Positions 1 to 8,465 of a stretch of 64,000 bases of DNA are shown one piece after another. The position numbers were made by a program, and so were the translations under genes. The DNA is from Clostridiales bacterium (GTDB lineage: Bacteria; Bacillota; Clostridia; Lachnospirales; Lachnospiraceae): assembly GCA_003343625.1 (NCBI GenBank), contig QAKV01000041.1, positions 1 to 64,000 of the forward strand, written 5' to 3'. Under the pieces are notes generated by a model, which saw only the letters and a list, made by a program, of their open reading frames with translations, made no database searches and had not been told where the DNA came from. Numbering within the stretch: position 1 is the first letter of the stretch; each line of letters begins with the position of its first letter.

Positions 1-36
1 TCAAAAAAGTCGTTATAATAATCTTGTTTTCGCATA

Positions 37-56
37 GTTCCATTATAACATGGAAC
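37..56. promoter_or_regulatory. Perfect 7-bp dyad before the left-edge terminator
   Basis: GTTCCAT at 37-43 and ATGGAAC at 50-56 form a perfect inverted repeat around a 6-base spacer. It could be an operator or an extra stem at the 3' end of a transcript entering from the left. No gene is visible between position 1 and 221, so its owner lies outside the window. Confidence 0.35.
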
Positions 57-60
57 GGAG

Positions 61-99
61 AAAAAGATGGTTGTCGTTAGCCATCTTTTTCTTTTTTTT
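61..99 (+). terminator. Rho-independent terminator, possibly bidirectional
   Basis: A 12-bp stem (61-72 with 79-90) closes a 6-base loop and is followed by C and eight T residues (91-99). The best T-tract is on the plus strand, so it probably ends a gene entering from the left. The arms begin with five A residues, so the reverse transcript also ends in a stem followed by U residues. It could therefore also stop the minus-strand oxidoreductase gene. Confidence 0.75.
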
Positions 100-112
100 A
101 AGGATAAATTTC

Positions 113-150
113 GGGGGCAGACGAGACTCATGCGAGTCACGTCTGCCCCC
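113..150. repeat. Strong G/C-rich hairpin downstream of the oxidoreductase gene
   Basis: GGGGGCAGACG (113-123) pairs perfectly with CGTCTGCCCCC (140-150). After one A/A mismatch the stem continues as GACTC (125-129) with GAGTC (134-138) around the loop ATGC. No T-tract follows directly on either strand. It may protect a 3' end or act with the terminator at 61-99. It lies 71 bases past the stop of the minus-strand gene. Confidence 0.6.
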
Positions 151-221
151 GATTAAGACTATCTATTTCCCGACAGCCCCCTTTTGGCTCCTGTGTGATA
201 TGGGATATCATGATGCGTTTT

Positions 222-1775
222 TTACTTCGCCTCGTGGTATTCCTTTTCCGTGTTCACGTTCCAGATGTTGGAACGGTCCTGAATACCGTTGACGATATTG
301 TGAACCGTTTCGAAGGACGTACACATGGAATGATCGATGTTGTTATACCGATGCTGGCCGTTTCTGCCCACGCAGTATAAGTTATCGATGGTGTTGAGCC
401 ATGCGACCAGCGTATCGATTTCGGAATAAGTATCGAAGTAAGCGGGATACGCTTTCTTTACGGACTCGGAATGGGTGTCCAGCACATCTTCAGGGGAATC
501 GATAAGCCCCATCTTCACGATCTCGTCCACCGCGAACCGGGAGAACTCCTCATCCGTCATATTCCAGAGGGAATCGCCCTCGGTACAGAAATATTCCAGC
601 CCGATCCATACCGTATGATCCAGATCCACCACCATGTAAGGGGACCAGTTGTTGTATATCTGGAACCGGCCCAGCTTCACGGTGCGGTCGTGAACATAAA
701 CCCAGTTGTCCGGCACGATGTTGCCGATGGTTTTGATCCTGGTCTTGTTCTTTAAGTTCAGGCGGGGAACCAATACGCCCAGCGTCCGGTAGTCCCTGTA
801 GGGGAGGCCTGCGGCGATCGCGGCTTCCTTTGCGGGAACATCGTTCATACCGCCCACCAGATCCTTGATGGGCATGGAGGAGATGAAAACATCGGCCTCG
901 GCACGGATCTTTTCTCCGCCGTGCTCATAGGTGAGGGAAACGATATGGTTGTCCGCGTCTTTCTCGAGGGAAACGACTTTGCAGTTTTTCAAAATCCTGC
1001 CGCCCATCTTTTCCACTTCGGCAGCGGTGACGTCCCAGAGCTCTCCGGGGCCCAGCTTGGGATAGCTGAAGGACTCGATGAGGGAAGTCTCCACGTGGCG
1101 GTTCTCCTTATTGGGGAGCAGCTTGCCGAACATATCCTTGATGATGGCCATCACGGAAAGGCCTTTGGCGCGCTGCGCGCCCCAGCTGGGATCGATTTCG
1201 CTGGGATGACGGCCCCAGAGGTTTTCTGTGTAATGCTCAAAAAACATGGAATAGAGCTTTTTCCCGAAGCGATTGATATAGAAGTCCTCCAGAGACTTCT
1301 CTTCCCGCTTGTGCAGGACGGAAGCCAGATAGCTGAACGCGGCGATGATGTCGGTCTTCAGCCCCAGATTTTTGAAAGTCTCCCACTTCAGCGAAATCGG
1401 GTAGTCGAAAAACTTCTGATCGAAATAGATGCGGGAAACGCGGTTCCGCTTGAGCATGACGCGATCCTCTTTTTCCGGATCAGGGCCGCCTTCCTTCACG
1501 GCCACCTGACGATCCAGGCGGATGTCGTCATAGGCGGGTTTCCCCTGCATGGGAAGCATGTTTTCCCACCATTCGTTCACTTCAGGCACCTTGGAGAAGA
1601 AACGATGGCCGCCCATATCCATCCGGTTTCCCTTATAATTGACGGTTTTGGAAATGCCGCCCATATACTGGCTCTCTTCGAAGACAGTGACTTCATATTC
1701 ATCGGACTGTTTCAGCAGTTCGTAAGCGGCTGTCAGCCCGGCCGGCCCGGCTCCTATCACAAAGGCTTTTTTCAT
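222..1775 (-). CDS. NAD(P)/FAD-dependent oxidoreductase, protoporphyrinogen-oxidase/UDP-galactopyranose-mutase-like
   Basis: This 517-residue protein opens with a Rossmann dinucleotide-binding motif, GxGxxG at residues 8-13, as in flavin amine oxidases. Further on it has the GGHRFFSK region that packs near FAD in this family. The C-terminus (about residues 465-497) carries a [14 protein letters not shown] stretch typical of the FAD-binding tail of protoporphyrinogen-oxidase-like and UDP-galactopyranose-mutase-like proteins. It is presumably a cytoplasmic flavoenzyme. Relatives often sit near polysaccharide or lipid-linked sugar genes, but here it is alone, so no substrate can be assigned. An AAGGA ribosome site lies about 12 bases before the ATG. 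Family assignment is firm; the reaction is unknown. Confidence 0.85.
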   Translation of the reverse strand: MKKAFVIGAGPAGLTAAYELLKQSDEYEVTVFEESQYMGGISKTVNYKGNRMDMGGHRFFSKVPEVNEWWENMLPMQGKPAYDDIRLDRQVAVKEGGPDPEKEDRVMLKRNRVSRIYFDQKFFDYPISLKWETFKNLGLKTDIIAAFSYLASVLHKREEKSLEDFYINRFGKKLYSMFFEHYTENLWGRHPSEIDPSWGAQRAKGLSVMAIIKDMFGKLLPNKENRHVETSLIESFSYPKLGPGELWDVTAAEVEKMGGRILKNCKVVSLEKDADNHIVSLTYEHGGEKIRAEADVFISSMPIKDLVGGMNDVPAKEAAIAAGLPYRDYRTLGVLVPRLNLKNKTRIKTIGNIVPDNWVYVHDRTVKLGRFQIYNNWSPYMVVDLDHTVWIGLEYFCTEGDSLWNMTDEEFSRFAVDEIVKMGLIDSPEDVLDTHSESVKKAYPAYFDTYSEIDTLVAWLNTIDNLYCVGRNGQHRYNNIDHSMCTSFETVHNIVNGIQDRSNIWNVNTEKEYHEAK

Positions 1776-1940
1776 GAGAATTTATATTCCTTTCTGATTG
1801 TGTCTGTATTCATCATCCCATTGTACCATAGATAGTCCCTTTATTCAAACATAAAACGCGAATTTCCCGTCAATCCGTCCGCTTTGACCGAATGGCATAT
1901 CGGGAAAGGAAATTTCTGCAGAAGGACTTATCAGACACAA

Positions 1941-2045
1941 ACAAAACACTAAAATTTAGTATTTAGTGCCGAAAAAGCACTTTAAATTTAGCTATTACCT
2001 GATAAAATAATATATATGATCGAATTTGTCAAATAATTCGTACAT
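1941..2045 (+). promoter_or_regulatory. AT-rich dyad-containing control region of the Spo0A-C-like gene
   Basis: The 284-base gap between two divergent genes has no ORF. It contains the dyad CACTAAA (1947-1953) / TTTAGTG (1962-1968), overlapped by a second palindrome ACTAAA-A-TTTAGT (1948-1960). A long A+T run follows up to the ribosome site GGAGGG near 2048. I expect the plus-strand promoter here, but no convincing -35/-10 pair stands out. Confidence 0.35.
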
Positions 2046-2059
2046 GTGGAGGGAAAGAA

Positions 2060-2548
2060 ATGAGTTGTATATGGGTATCTGCGCGTGAGTGCAGCACAAA
2101 TGAACTTTTTCAGCTTACGGAGCTGGTCAGAAAGGACAGGGATCTGCAGATCATCGTTTCCTGTGAGCCGCCGGTCTGGAATAAAGAAAGGGAGCGGACG
2201 GAGCAGAATGCTTCGGATCTTCTGGTGAAGCTGGGAGTCCGGGCGAACCTGAAAGGGTATCAGTATCTGAAGACGGCGGTGAAATTATGCCGGAAGGACA
2301 GAGAAGAACTGGACGGCATTACGAAACGGCTGTACCCGTCTATTGCCAAAGAGCACCGGACTACGGCGGATAAGGTGGAGCACGCCATACGACATGCGAT
2401 TACAGCATCATGGGAAAAAGGGAGGAGAGAAGAGCAGAGAACTGTGTTCGGCTACGACGCTGACAGCGGAAGGAGGCCGACAAACTCCGAATTCATTTTA
2501 CAGATATTGGACTATCTGGAGAAGATGGACCGGCCGCTGTACTCCTGA
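2060..2548 (+). CDS. Stand-alone Spo0A C-terminal DNA-binding-domain protein
   Basis: The protein has 162 residues. From about residue 52 to 157 it matches the C-terminal effector domain of the sporulation master regulator Spo0A: a GV.A.LKGYQYL segment (59-70), an ITKRLYPSIAK segment (87-97), the recognition helix TADKVEHAIRHAI (102-114) and the PTNSEFI motif (140-146). The first 50 residues are too short for a CheY-type receiver and show none of its acidic or lysine residues. The protein therefore lacks the phosphorylation module that controls Spo0A. It should bind DNA constitutively or be controlled by expression level, possibly competing for 0A boxes. It is monocistronic and followed by a long palindrome. 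It is not the cell's main Spo0A, which should be about 260 residues. Confidence 0.85.
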   Translation: MSCIWVSARECSTNELFQLTELVRKDRDLQIIVSCEPPVWNKERERTEQNASDLLVKLGVRANLKGYQYLKTAVKLCRKDREELDGITKRLYPSIAKEHRTTADKVEHAIRHAITASWEKGRREEQRTVFGYDADSGRRPTNSEFILQILDYLEKMDRPLYS

Positions 2549-2614
2549 CGGCCGAAAGGGAAAAGATATTCTGCGACATGATATAAAAGTAAGAAAGTTT
2601 CATGGTAACGAAAA

Positions 2615-2736
2615 GGAGCCGTGACATCAGCCGATACCCCGCATACAGATCCATTCCCCGGCCGCAGGCCGGGCGAGAAAGGGATCGATATGCAGGGTAT
2701 CCGTTGCCTGTCACGGCTCCTCGTTCGTCTTTTTTT
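2615..2736 (+). terminator. 106-bp imperfect palindrome with T-tract
   Basis: GGAGCCGTGACA (2615-2626) pairs with TGTCACGGCTCC (2709-2720). Inside are GATACCC.GCATA with TATGC.GGGTATC, GATCC with GGATC, and CCCGGCC with GGCCGGG around a GCA loop. A run of seven T residues follows by about 2736 on the plus strand, and TTTTCG follows on the minus strand. It probably terminates both the Spo0A-C-like gene and the convergent lysR, whose stop codon lies inside the right arm. The length and internal mismatches are unusual for a simple terminator. Confidence 0.7.
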
Positions 2737-3622
2737 GAAGGGAAACGAGCATCTCCATCAGGCGTCGGGAGGCCGCGCCCAGAGGCCGGCCGGGATGCCG
2801 CACCAGACAAATATGCCGGATGGGGATCTTTTCCGTCAGGGGGATGGAAAACACCTGCCCCTGCTCCAGCGCCTGGGCGGCAAGCTCTACGGGAAGGAAG
2901 GCGAGCCCCAGATTGTGGATCACGACCGGAAGGAGCAGATCCGCGCTGGCCAGCTCGATATCATAGTGGAGCGGAAGGCCGTGGGAAGCAAAAAAATTTT
3001 CATAGAAGCGGTGAGCCATGGTGGATGCCGGCAGCCCTGCCAGGGGATACTGTTTTAAATCGCCGAGCGTATTGCTCTGATCGCACAGATTCCGGAAACG
3101 GGGCCCGCCCACGAGAATGGTCCTGACCGGACAGAGTTTGGTGACAGCGTAGGGTTTTTCGATCTGTAAAGGGGTGGGGACTACCGCCATATCCGTGCGC
3201 CCTTCCTTCAGATCGGTCAGAACGTGGGAAGTGGTTCCGTTATTGATCCGGATTTTGACGTCGGGATGTTCCTGTTGAAATAGCATGAGCTGATCCAGCA
3301 GCAGGCAGTGGAGCGCCGTTTCGGTGGCGCCGACGCTGACCGTTCCGCCGTGGAGACCGAGCGCCAGCCCCAGCTCTTCTTCGCCCCGCAGGATCCGCTC
3401 ACAGGCGGGGGCCACATAACGATACAGGAGTTCGCCTTCCGGGGTCAGGGCGATCCCGTGATGGGAACGGATGAACAGACGGCACCCCAGCTCGCTCTCC
3501 AGATTCTGCATGCTGCGCGTGACGGAAGGCTGGCTGGAGAGGAGGATGTTGGCGGCCCGGGTGAAGTTCTTGTATTTGGCGACAAAATAGAAGGTTTTAT
3601 AGTAATCGAAGCTGGCCGGCAT
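2711..3622 (-). CDS. LysR-family transcriptional regulator
   Basis: The 303-residue protein has the LysR layout: an N-terminal winged helix-turn-helix (about 5-65, with FTRAANILLSSQPSVTRSMQNLE as the recognition region) and a periplasmic-binding-like effector domain (about 90-295). It is transcribed away from the V-ATPase operon across a 131-base AT-rich gap, so it could regulate itself and the ATPase operon. LysR proteins usually bind such divergent gaps, but no co-inducer can be inferred. The last codons overlap the right arm of the palindrome at 2615-2720. The start is the ATG at 3622, preceded by an AAAGGAAA ribosome site. Confidence 0.9.
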   Translation of the reverse strand: MPASFDYYKTFYFVAKYKNFTRAANILLSSQPSVTRSMQNLESELGCRLFIRSHHGIALTPEGELLYRYVAPACERILRGEEELGLALGLHGGTVSVGATETALHCLLLDQLMLFQQEHPDVKIRINNGTTSHVLTDLKEGRTDMAVVPTPLQIEKPYAVTKLCPVRTILVGGPRFRNLCDQSNTLGDLKQYPLAGLPASTMAHRFYENFFASHGLPLHYDIELASADLLLPVVIHNLGLAFLPVELAAQALEQGQVFSIPLTEKIPIRHICLVRHPGRPLGAASRRLMEMLVSLQKKTNEEP

Positions 3623-3659
3623 GAAGATATTTTCCTTTCTTTATCATGTGATTCTGATA

Positions 3660-3711
3660 TAATCAGTATATCATAATATTATTTTTCAATATGATTTACT
3701 CATAGTATAAT
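3660..3711. promoter_or_regulatory. Divergent lysR / V-ATPase promoter region
   Basis: The gap is very A+T rich. A TATAAT hexamer at 3706-3711 is a good -10 for the ATPase operon, but there is no good -35 at the right distance, which would suit an activated promoter. Upstream is the dyad TCATA-N14-TATGA (about 3671-3694), a plausible LysR-type operator with T and A ends. The assignment is inferred from position and symmetry. Confidence 0.4.
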
Positions 3712-3753
3712 ACGGCAGGAATCAAAAGAAAAGCAAAAAGGAGGCGTGCCAGG

Positions 3754-4077
3754 ATGGAACAAACCATTGAAGAAGTCTTAAACCGGCTCGTGAATGTAGA
3801 AGAGACTGCCATTCGAATGCGGGAAGCGCTGGAAGAGCAGAAAAAAGAGCTGTCTGCTCGAATGGAAGCGGAGAAGAAAAAGTTCGACGAAGAACTGGGG
3901 CAGAAAACCGACCGGGAGATACAGAGCCTTCAGGAACGGATGGATCGGGAAAAGGAAGAAGAGCTGGACAGTCTGCGCCGGCAGACCCAGGCGGAGCTGG
4001 AAGGCCTCAAGCATAAATATGATACGGAACATGATAAGATTTCGGATGATATTTTAAAATCCATCGTAAGGATGTGA
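3754..4077 (+). CDS. V-type ATPase peripheral-stalk subunit G/H-like
   Basis: This is a 107-residue, almost entirely charged coiled-coil protein (about residues 10-95, rich in E, K, Q and R heptads) with no other domain. It is the first gene of the V-ATPase operon, 4 bases before subunit C. Prokaryotic V/A-type ATPases have a small coiled-coil subunit (G or H) that pairs with subunit E to form the peripheral stalk, and this position and composition fit that role. Similarity at residue level is hard to judge in coiled coils, so the call rests on context. A GGAGG site lies about 12 bases before the ATG. Confidence 0.75.
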   Translation: MEQTIEEVLNRLVNVEETAIRMREALEEQKKELSARMEAEKKKFDEELGQKTDREIQSLQERMDREKEEELDSLRRQTQAELEGLKHKYDTEHDKISDDILKSIVRM

Positions 4078-4081
4078 GCAG

Positions 4082-5113
4082 ATGAGTTTATTTCGTTACA
4101 GCGGCCTCGCGACGAAGGTGAGGGCAATGAGCGGAAAGCTGCTGAAAGACGAAGATTTCGATCAGATCGGCAGTCTGGACAGCGTGCCTGCCGTAATCGC
4201 CTGGCTGAAAAGGAAGCCGTCCTATGCGCAGATCCTGGGAAAAGAAGATGAGAACAGCCTGCATCGGGGACAGGCAGAAGGATTGATCATGCAGTCGCTT
4301 CTGTCGGATTTCAGAAAGCTGTACCGCTTTTCCAATCTGGAGCAGAGAGCCTTTCTGGACGGCTATTTCCGCAGGTTTGAGATTAACTGCCTGAAGATGC
4401 TGATCCGGTCCCTGGTCAGCGGCCGCGACACGTTATCAGACCTTTCCGAATACGAAGAGATTTTTTCCCGGCACTCGGCCTTCCCGCTGGGACAGGCCGC
4501 TGCGGCGCAGACCATGGAAGGCCTGATTTCCGCGCTGCAGATGACGCCTTACGGAAACGTGCTCAGACGGGTTTCCCAGAGCAGCTCCCGGAGGCTGTTC
4601 GACTATGAATTCGCGCTCGATATGTTCCTCTTCCGCAATCAGTGGAAGAGGGCCAAAAAGGATCTGAAGAAAGAGGACAGGGAAACCATCCTGCAGTCGG
4701 TCGGGACGCAGATCGATGTGTTGAATCTACAGTGGATTTACCGGGCGAAAAAGTATTATAATATGGAAGCGACCGAGATCTATGCCATCATCATCCCCGT
4801 GCACTATCGCCTGAAAAAGGAGGAGGTCAGGGCGATGGCCGAAGCGGGCAGCGTGCCGGAACTGATGGCGGCGGCAGCCCGTACGAAATATGGCAAGTAT
4901 CTGGAGAAAGAAAGCCAGCCCGATCTGGAAAAGATCGGGACGCAGATCGAGGAAGCGATCCATCGGACGATGCTCGGCAGAAACCCCTATTCCGCTGCCT
5001 GTCTGGATGTATACCTGTATCAGAAAGAAAGGGAGGTCCATAAGGTGATCACAGCGATGGAGTGCGTAAGATATGGCCTACCGTCCGATAAAATCAGAGA
5101 ATATCTGTCGTAA
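4082..5113 (+). CDS. atpC: V-type ATP synthase/ATPase subunit C
   Basis: The 343-residue all-helical protein matches the V-type subunit C (d/AC39 family). This is the funnel-shaped socket that joins the membrane c-ring to the central stalk. Supporting features are the opening RYSGLATKVRAMSGKLL, the repeated three-part helical layout and a length close to the usual 330-350. It sits between the G/H-like gene and subunit I with gaps of 4 and 15 bases, as expected for a co-translated operon. It has no catalytic residues; its role is structural. Confidence 0.92.
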   Translation: MSLFRYSGLATKVRAMSGKLLKDEDFDQIGSLDSVPAVIAWLKRKPSYAQILGKEDENSLHRGQAEGLIMQSLLSDFRKLYRFSNLEQRAFLDGYFRRFEINCLKMLIRSLVSGRDTLSDLSEYEEIFSRHSAFPLGQAAAAQTMEGLISALQMTPYGNVLRRVSQSSSRRLFDYEFALDMFLFRNQWKRAKKDLKKEDRETILQSVGTQIDVLNLQWIYRAKKYYNMEATEIYAIIIPVHYRLKKEEVRAMAEAGSVPELMAAAARTKYGKYLEKESQPDLEKIGTQIEEAIHRTMLGRNPYSAACLDVYLYQKEREVHKVITAMECVRYGLPSDKIREYLS

Positions 5114-5128
5114 AGGGAGGGGCCGAAA

Positions 5129-7057
5129 TTGATTGAAAAAATGAAGTTTATAAGTATCATCGGGCCGAAGCAACAGCTGGATCTGGTGGTCGAGCAGTAT
5201 CTGGGGAAATATGAGATACAGCTGGAAAACGCCATGGGGGAGTTGAAAGAGCTCAAAAACATCACTCCCTGCGCGGAGAATAACCCTTATCGGGAACTGG
5301 ATGAAAAAGCTGTTAAAACCGCAGCCTTCGTGGGAGAAGGCCCGATTGCGGAATGCGAGATGTCTTTGGATGATGCCCGTGAGAGAATTGACGGCGCATA
5401 TCGGAAGATACAGGAAGCCGAGGAGAAAAAGAAAGCTCTGGCGGAGGAGCTGAAGAAGAAGGAAGCCCTCCTGGAGACCGCAAAACCCTATCGGGATCTG
5501 CATTTCGACATTTCCCGCATCCTGCGCTTCAAAGAGGTGAAGTTCCGCTTCGGCAGAATTCCCGCAGGATATTACGAACGGTTGAAAACATATGTCTATG
5601 ACGATGCCTGCACGATCTTTGAAAAGTGCCGGGCGGACGATTCCTGGGTATGGGGAGTGTATTTCGCTCCGGCAGCGGAAGTGCGGAAGGTGGACGCCAT
5701 TTACGCATCCATGCATTTTGAGCGGATCTACCTGGAAGACGCCTATGAGGGCACTGTGGATGAGGCCTGCAGGCAGCTCGAGGAGCAGATTCAGGAGCAA
5801 AAGCGTAAAATCGCCGACGCGGACAGCGCCCTGCACCGGGAACTGGAAGAGCAGGCAGCCCAACTGCGCCTGGCCGCGCGGATCCTTTCGGACGCATCCA
5901 GACGATTCGACATTCGCAGGCTGGCGGCGTTCACCCGGGCTAAGAACGAAACGTTCTTCATCCTCTGCGGCTGGATGACGAAAAAGGATGCGGATAGGCT
6001 GAAAAAGGAGCTGGATGCGGATCCGGACATCTTCTGCACCATGGAAGAAAACACGGATAAGCGGATCTCCAGGCCGCCGACGAAACTGAAAAACCCGGGC
6101 CCCTTAAAACCGTTTGAGATGTTTATCCGGATGTATGGCCTGCCCAACTATCGGGAGTTCGATCCCACCCTGTTCGTGGCAATCACCTATTCCATCATCT
6201 TCGGCGCCATGTTCGGCGATGTGGGACAGGGGCTGTGCCTGCTGGTGGGAGGATTTTTGCTGTATCGCTTCAAGAAGCTGAATCTGGCGGCGATTATCGC
6301 GTACTGCGGGTTCTTCTCCACGATTTTCGGCTTCTTCTACGGCAGCGTCTTCGGGTTTGAAGATTGGATCGATGCTCTGTGGCTGAGGCCCACGGAAGCG
6401 ATGACGCAGTTGCCCTTTATCGGGAACTTAAACACTGTCTTCGTCGTGACCATCGCCCTGGGAATGGGGCTGATCCTTTTGACCATGATCTTCCATATGA
6501 TCAACGCCTTTAAGGCGAAGGATCTGAAGACCGCCCTGTTCGATACCAACGGATTGGCAGGGTTCCTGTTCTATGCGGCCGTGGTGGCCGTGGTGGTGTT
6601 GTTCATGACCGGACATGCCCTTCCCGCGGCTGCGGTGCTGGTGGTGATGTTCGTCGTCCCTCTTCTGGTCATCGCCTGCAAGGAGCCTTTGGGCGACTGG
6701 CTGGAAAAGAAGGGCGCACATCTGGAGGACGGGCCGGTGATGTTCGTCGTACAGGCTTTCTTCGAACTGTTCGAAGTGTGTCTGAGCTATTTTTCCAATA
6801 CGCTTTCCTTCGTGCGTATCGGGGCCTTCGCGGTCAGCCATGCGGCCATGATGCAGGTGGTCATGATGCTGGCGGGGGCCGAAAACGGCGGCAGCCCCAA
6901 CCTCATCGTGGTGATCATCGGCAATCTGATCGTCATGGGTATGGAAGGGTTGATCGTTGGCATTCAGGTTCTGCGTTTGCAGTATTATGAATTTTTCAGC
7001 CGCTTTTACAAAGGAGATGGACGGGAATTCGTTCCCTATATGAAACAGACAAGATAA
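5129..7057 (+). CDS. atpI: V-type ATP synthase/ATPase subunit I (a-subunit, ion-channel stator)
   Basis: The 642-residue protein has two halves. The N-terminal cytoplasmic arm (about 1-330) is rich in coiled coil and contacts the peripheral stalk. The membrane half (about 350-630) has around seven helices, including the conserved stretch SNTLSFVRIGAFAVSHA near residues 555-570, whose arginine faces the c-ring and is needed for ion translocation. I chose the TTG start at 5129 because GGGAGG lies 7 bases upstream; the ATG four codons later would be about 19 bases from it. It is followed by the proteolipid gene. Confidence 0.93.
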   Translation: MIEKMKFISIIGPKQQLDLVVEQYLGKYEIQLENAMGELKELKNITPCAENNPYRELDEKAVKTAAFVGEGPIAECEMSLDDARERIDGAYRKIQEAEEKKKALAEELKKKEALLETAKPYRDLHFDISRILRFKEVKFRFGRIPAGYYERLKTYVYDDACTIFEKCRADDSWVWGVYFAPAAEVRKVDAIYASMHFERIYLEDAYEGTVDEACRQLEEQIQEQKRKIADADSALHRELEEQAAQLRLAARILSDASRRFDIRRLAAFTRAKNETFFILCGWMTKKDADRLKKELDADPDIFCTMEENTDKRISRPPTKLKNPGPLKPFEMFIRMYGLPNYREFDPTLFVAITYSIIFGAMFGDVGQGLCLLVGGFLLYRFKKLNLAAIIAYCGFFSTIFGFFYGSVFGFEDWIDALWLRPTEAMTQLPFIGNLNTVFVVTIALGMGLILLTMIFHMINAFKAKDLKTALFDTNGLAGFLFYAAVVAVVVLFMTGHALPAAAVLVVMFVVPLLVIACKEPLGDWLEKKGAHLEDGPVMFVVQAFFELFEVCLSYFSNTLSFVRIGAFAVSHAAMMQVVMMLAGAENGGSPNLIVVIIGNLIVMGMEGLIVGIQVLRLQYYEFFSRFYKGDGREFVPYMKQTR

Positions 7058-7083
7058 GAGAATTTAAAAGGAGGTCATTTATC

Positions 7084-7518
7084 ATGACAAAGATTTTATT
7101 GTTCGCAGCGCTGATCGCGTGCATCGCAGTTCCATTCCGCGTATTCGTGAAGGGAGAGCAGACGAAAGCCAGATACAGGAAAACCCTGGCGGTAAACGGC
7201 GCTCTGTTCTTCGGTCTGATGGTATTTACCGGCATCATGATGTTCTCCGGCAGCGCGTCCGCCGCTGAAGCGGCCGACGCAGCCGCAGCCACGGCAGGAG
7301 GCCTTTCCACCGGGCTGGGCTATCTGGCAGCAGGTCTCTCCATCGGCCTCTCCTGTGTGGGCGGCGGTATCGCCGTAGCCAGTGCGGCCAGCGCGGCGCT
7401 GGGCGCAATCAGCGAAGATTCCTCCATCCTCGGTAAGTCCCTGATCTTCGTGGGCCTCGCCGAAGGTGTCTGCCTGTACGGTCTGATCATCGCCTTCATG
7501 ATCCTGGGTCAGCTTTGA
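7084..7518 (+). CDS. atpK: V-type ATPase subunit K (c-ring proteolipid)
   Basis: This 144-residue membrane protein carries one c-type helical hairpin (about 76-142) with the ion-binding glutamate at E127 in LAEGVCLYG. Before it is an extra N-terminal part with two hydrophobic segments (1-22 and 36-56) separated by a basic stretch, then an Ala-rich linker. Many V-type K subunits have two fused hairpins; this one has a single recognisable hairpin plus a divergent N-terminal one. At the position of the Na+-coordinating Gln in Na+-type c-subunits there is glycine (G94), and E127 is followed by Gly instead of Ser/Thr. This favours proton coupling, by inference. A strong GGAGG precedes the ATG. Confidence 0.9.
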   Translation: MTKILLFAALIACIAVPFRVFVKGEQTKARYRKTLAVNGALFFGLMVFTGIMMFSGSASAAEAADAAAATAGGLSTGLGYLAAGLSIGLSCVGGGIAVASAASAALGAISEDSSILGKSLIFVGLAEGVCLYGLIIAFMILGQL

Positions 7519-7826
7519 TGAAAATGTATTTGATCAGCGACAACATTGATACCTGGACCGGCATGAGACTGGCCGGTGTGGAGGGCGCGGTGGTCCACGA
7601 GAAACAGGAACTGAAGGCAGAAATCGACAAGGTGCTTGCCGATCAGGAAATCGGGATCCTGCTTTTGACGGAAAATTTCGGAAAGAGGTTTCCGGAAATC
7701 ATCGACCATATCAGGTTGGAGCGCAAACTGCCTCTGGTTGTGGAGATTCCGGACAGACACGGCACGGGCCGCGCTCCGGATTTCATCACATCCTATGTGA
7801 ATGAAGCGATTGGAATCAAATTATAG
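7518..7826 (+). CDS. atpF: V-type ATPase subunit F
   Basis: A protein of about 102 residues with the Rossmann-like fold of V-type subunit F, a central-stalk component that tunes coupling. Seen directly are an N-terminal strand MYLISDNIDTWTGMRLAG and an IGILLLTENF strand followed by LPLVVEIPD, as in the family. The ATG at 7518 overlaps the stop of atpK (TGATG), so translation is coupled; an alternative ATG lies two codons downstream. Gene order K-F-E-A-B-D supports the call. Confidence 0.9.
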   Translation: MKMYLISDNIDTWTGMRLAGVEGAVVHEKQELKAEIDKVLADQEIGILLLTENFGKRFPEIIDHIRLERKLPLVVEIPDRHGTGRAPDFITSYVNEAIGIKL

Positions 7827-7835
7827 GAGGCCGTT

Positions 7836-8447
7836 ATGACGATTGAAGAGAAGCTGCAGCATTTCATGGATGCGACCACCCAGAAGGTCAACGCCGAAAA
7901 TGCCAGCCAGATAGAGGATTATGAAAAGGGCTTGGAAAAAGTGCTGTCCGATTACAAGGAAAATGCCCTTCGGAAAGCCCAGCTCTCCTTAAAACTGAAG
8001 GAAGAGAGCCTGAAAAAGCAGAAAAACGCCGAGGTGGCAAAACAGCAGATGGAAATCCGGGAACAGACCGGAAAGCTTCAGCGGGAGCTCCAGAGCAAGC
8101 TCTACACGGAAGTGAAAGGAAAGTTGGAGCGATACATGGCCACCGGGGCATATGAAAGATACCTGATCAATCAGGTGCGGGAAGCGAAACGGTTCGCGGG
8201 GAGGGATCAGGTAACGATCTACATCGATCCCGCGGATATGGCGAAACAGAACGCGATCTCCGCAGCGGCCAACACGCCGGTGCTGGTGAGCGGATATGAA
8301 TTCGGCGGAGGAATCCGCGCCGTGATCGCCAGACAGGGGATCCTGATCGACCAATCCTTCGATACGAAGCTGAGGGAAGCTTTTGACGGATTTGTGTTCC
8401 ATCTGGACGCGCCGTCCGCAGCGGCTGCGGGCGCCGGAAAAGACTGA
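7836..8447 (+). CDS. atpE: V-type ATPase subunit E (peripheral stalk)
   Basis: The 203-residue protein has an N-terminal coiled coil (about 1-110, with many K, E and Q residues) and a globular C-terminal domain (about 110-195) that packs against the A/B catalytic head. This is the standard layout of V-type subunit E. It should pair with the small G/H-like subunit encoded at the start of the operon. GGAGG lies directly before the ATG and the gap to atpF is 9 bases. The C-terminus is Ala-rich. Confidence 0.9.
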   Translation: MTIEEKLQHFMDATTQKVNAENASQIEDYEKGLEKVLSDYKENALRKAQLSLKLKEESLKKQKNAEVAKQQMEIREQTGKLQRELQSKLYTEVKGKLERYMATGAYERYLINQVREAKRFAGRDQVTIYIDPADMAKQNAISAAANTPVLVSGYEFGGGIRAVIARQGILIDQSFDTKLREAFDGFVFHLDAPSAAAAGAGKD

Positions 8448-8465
8448 GAAAGGAGGAAGCTTCCC

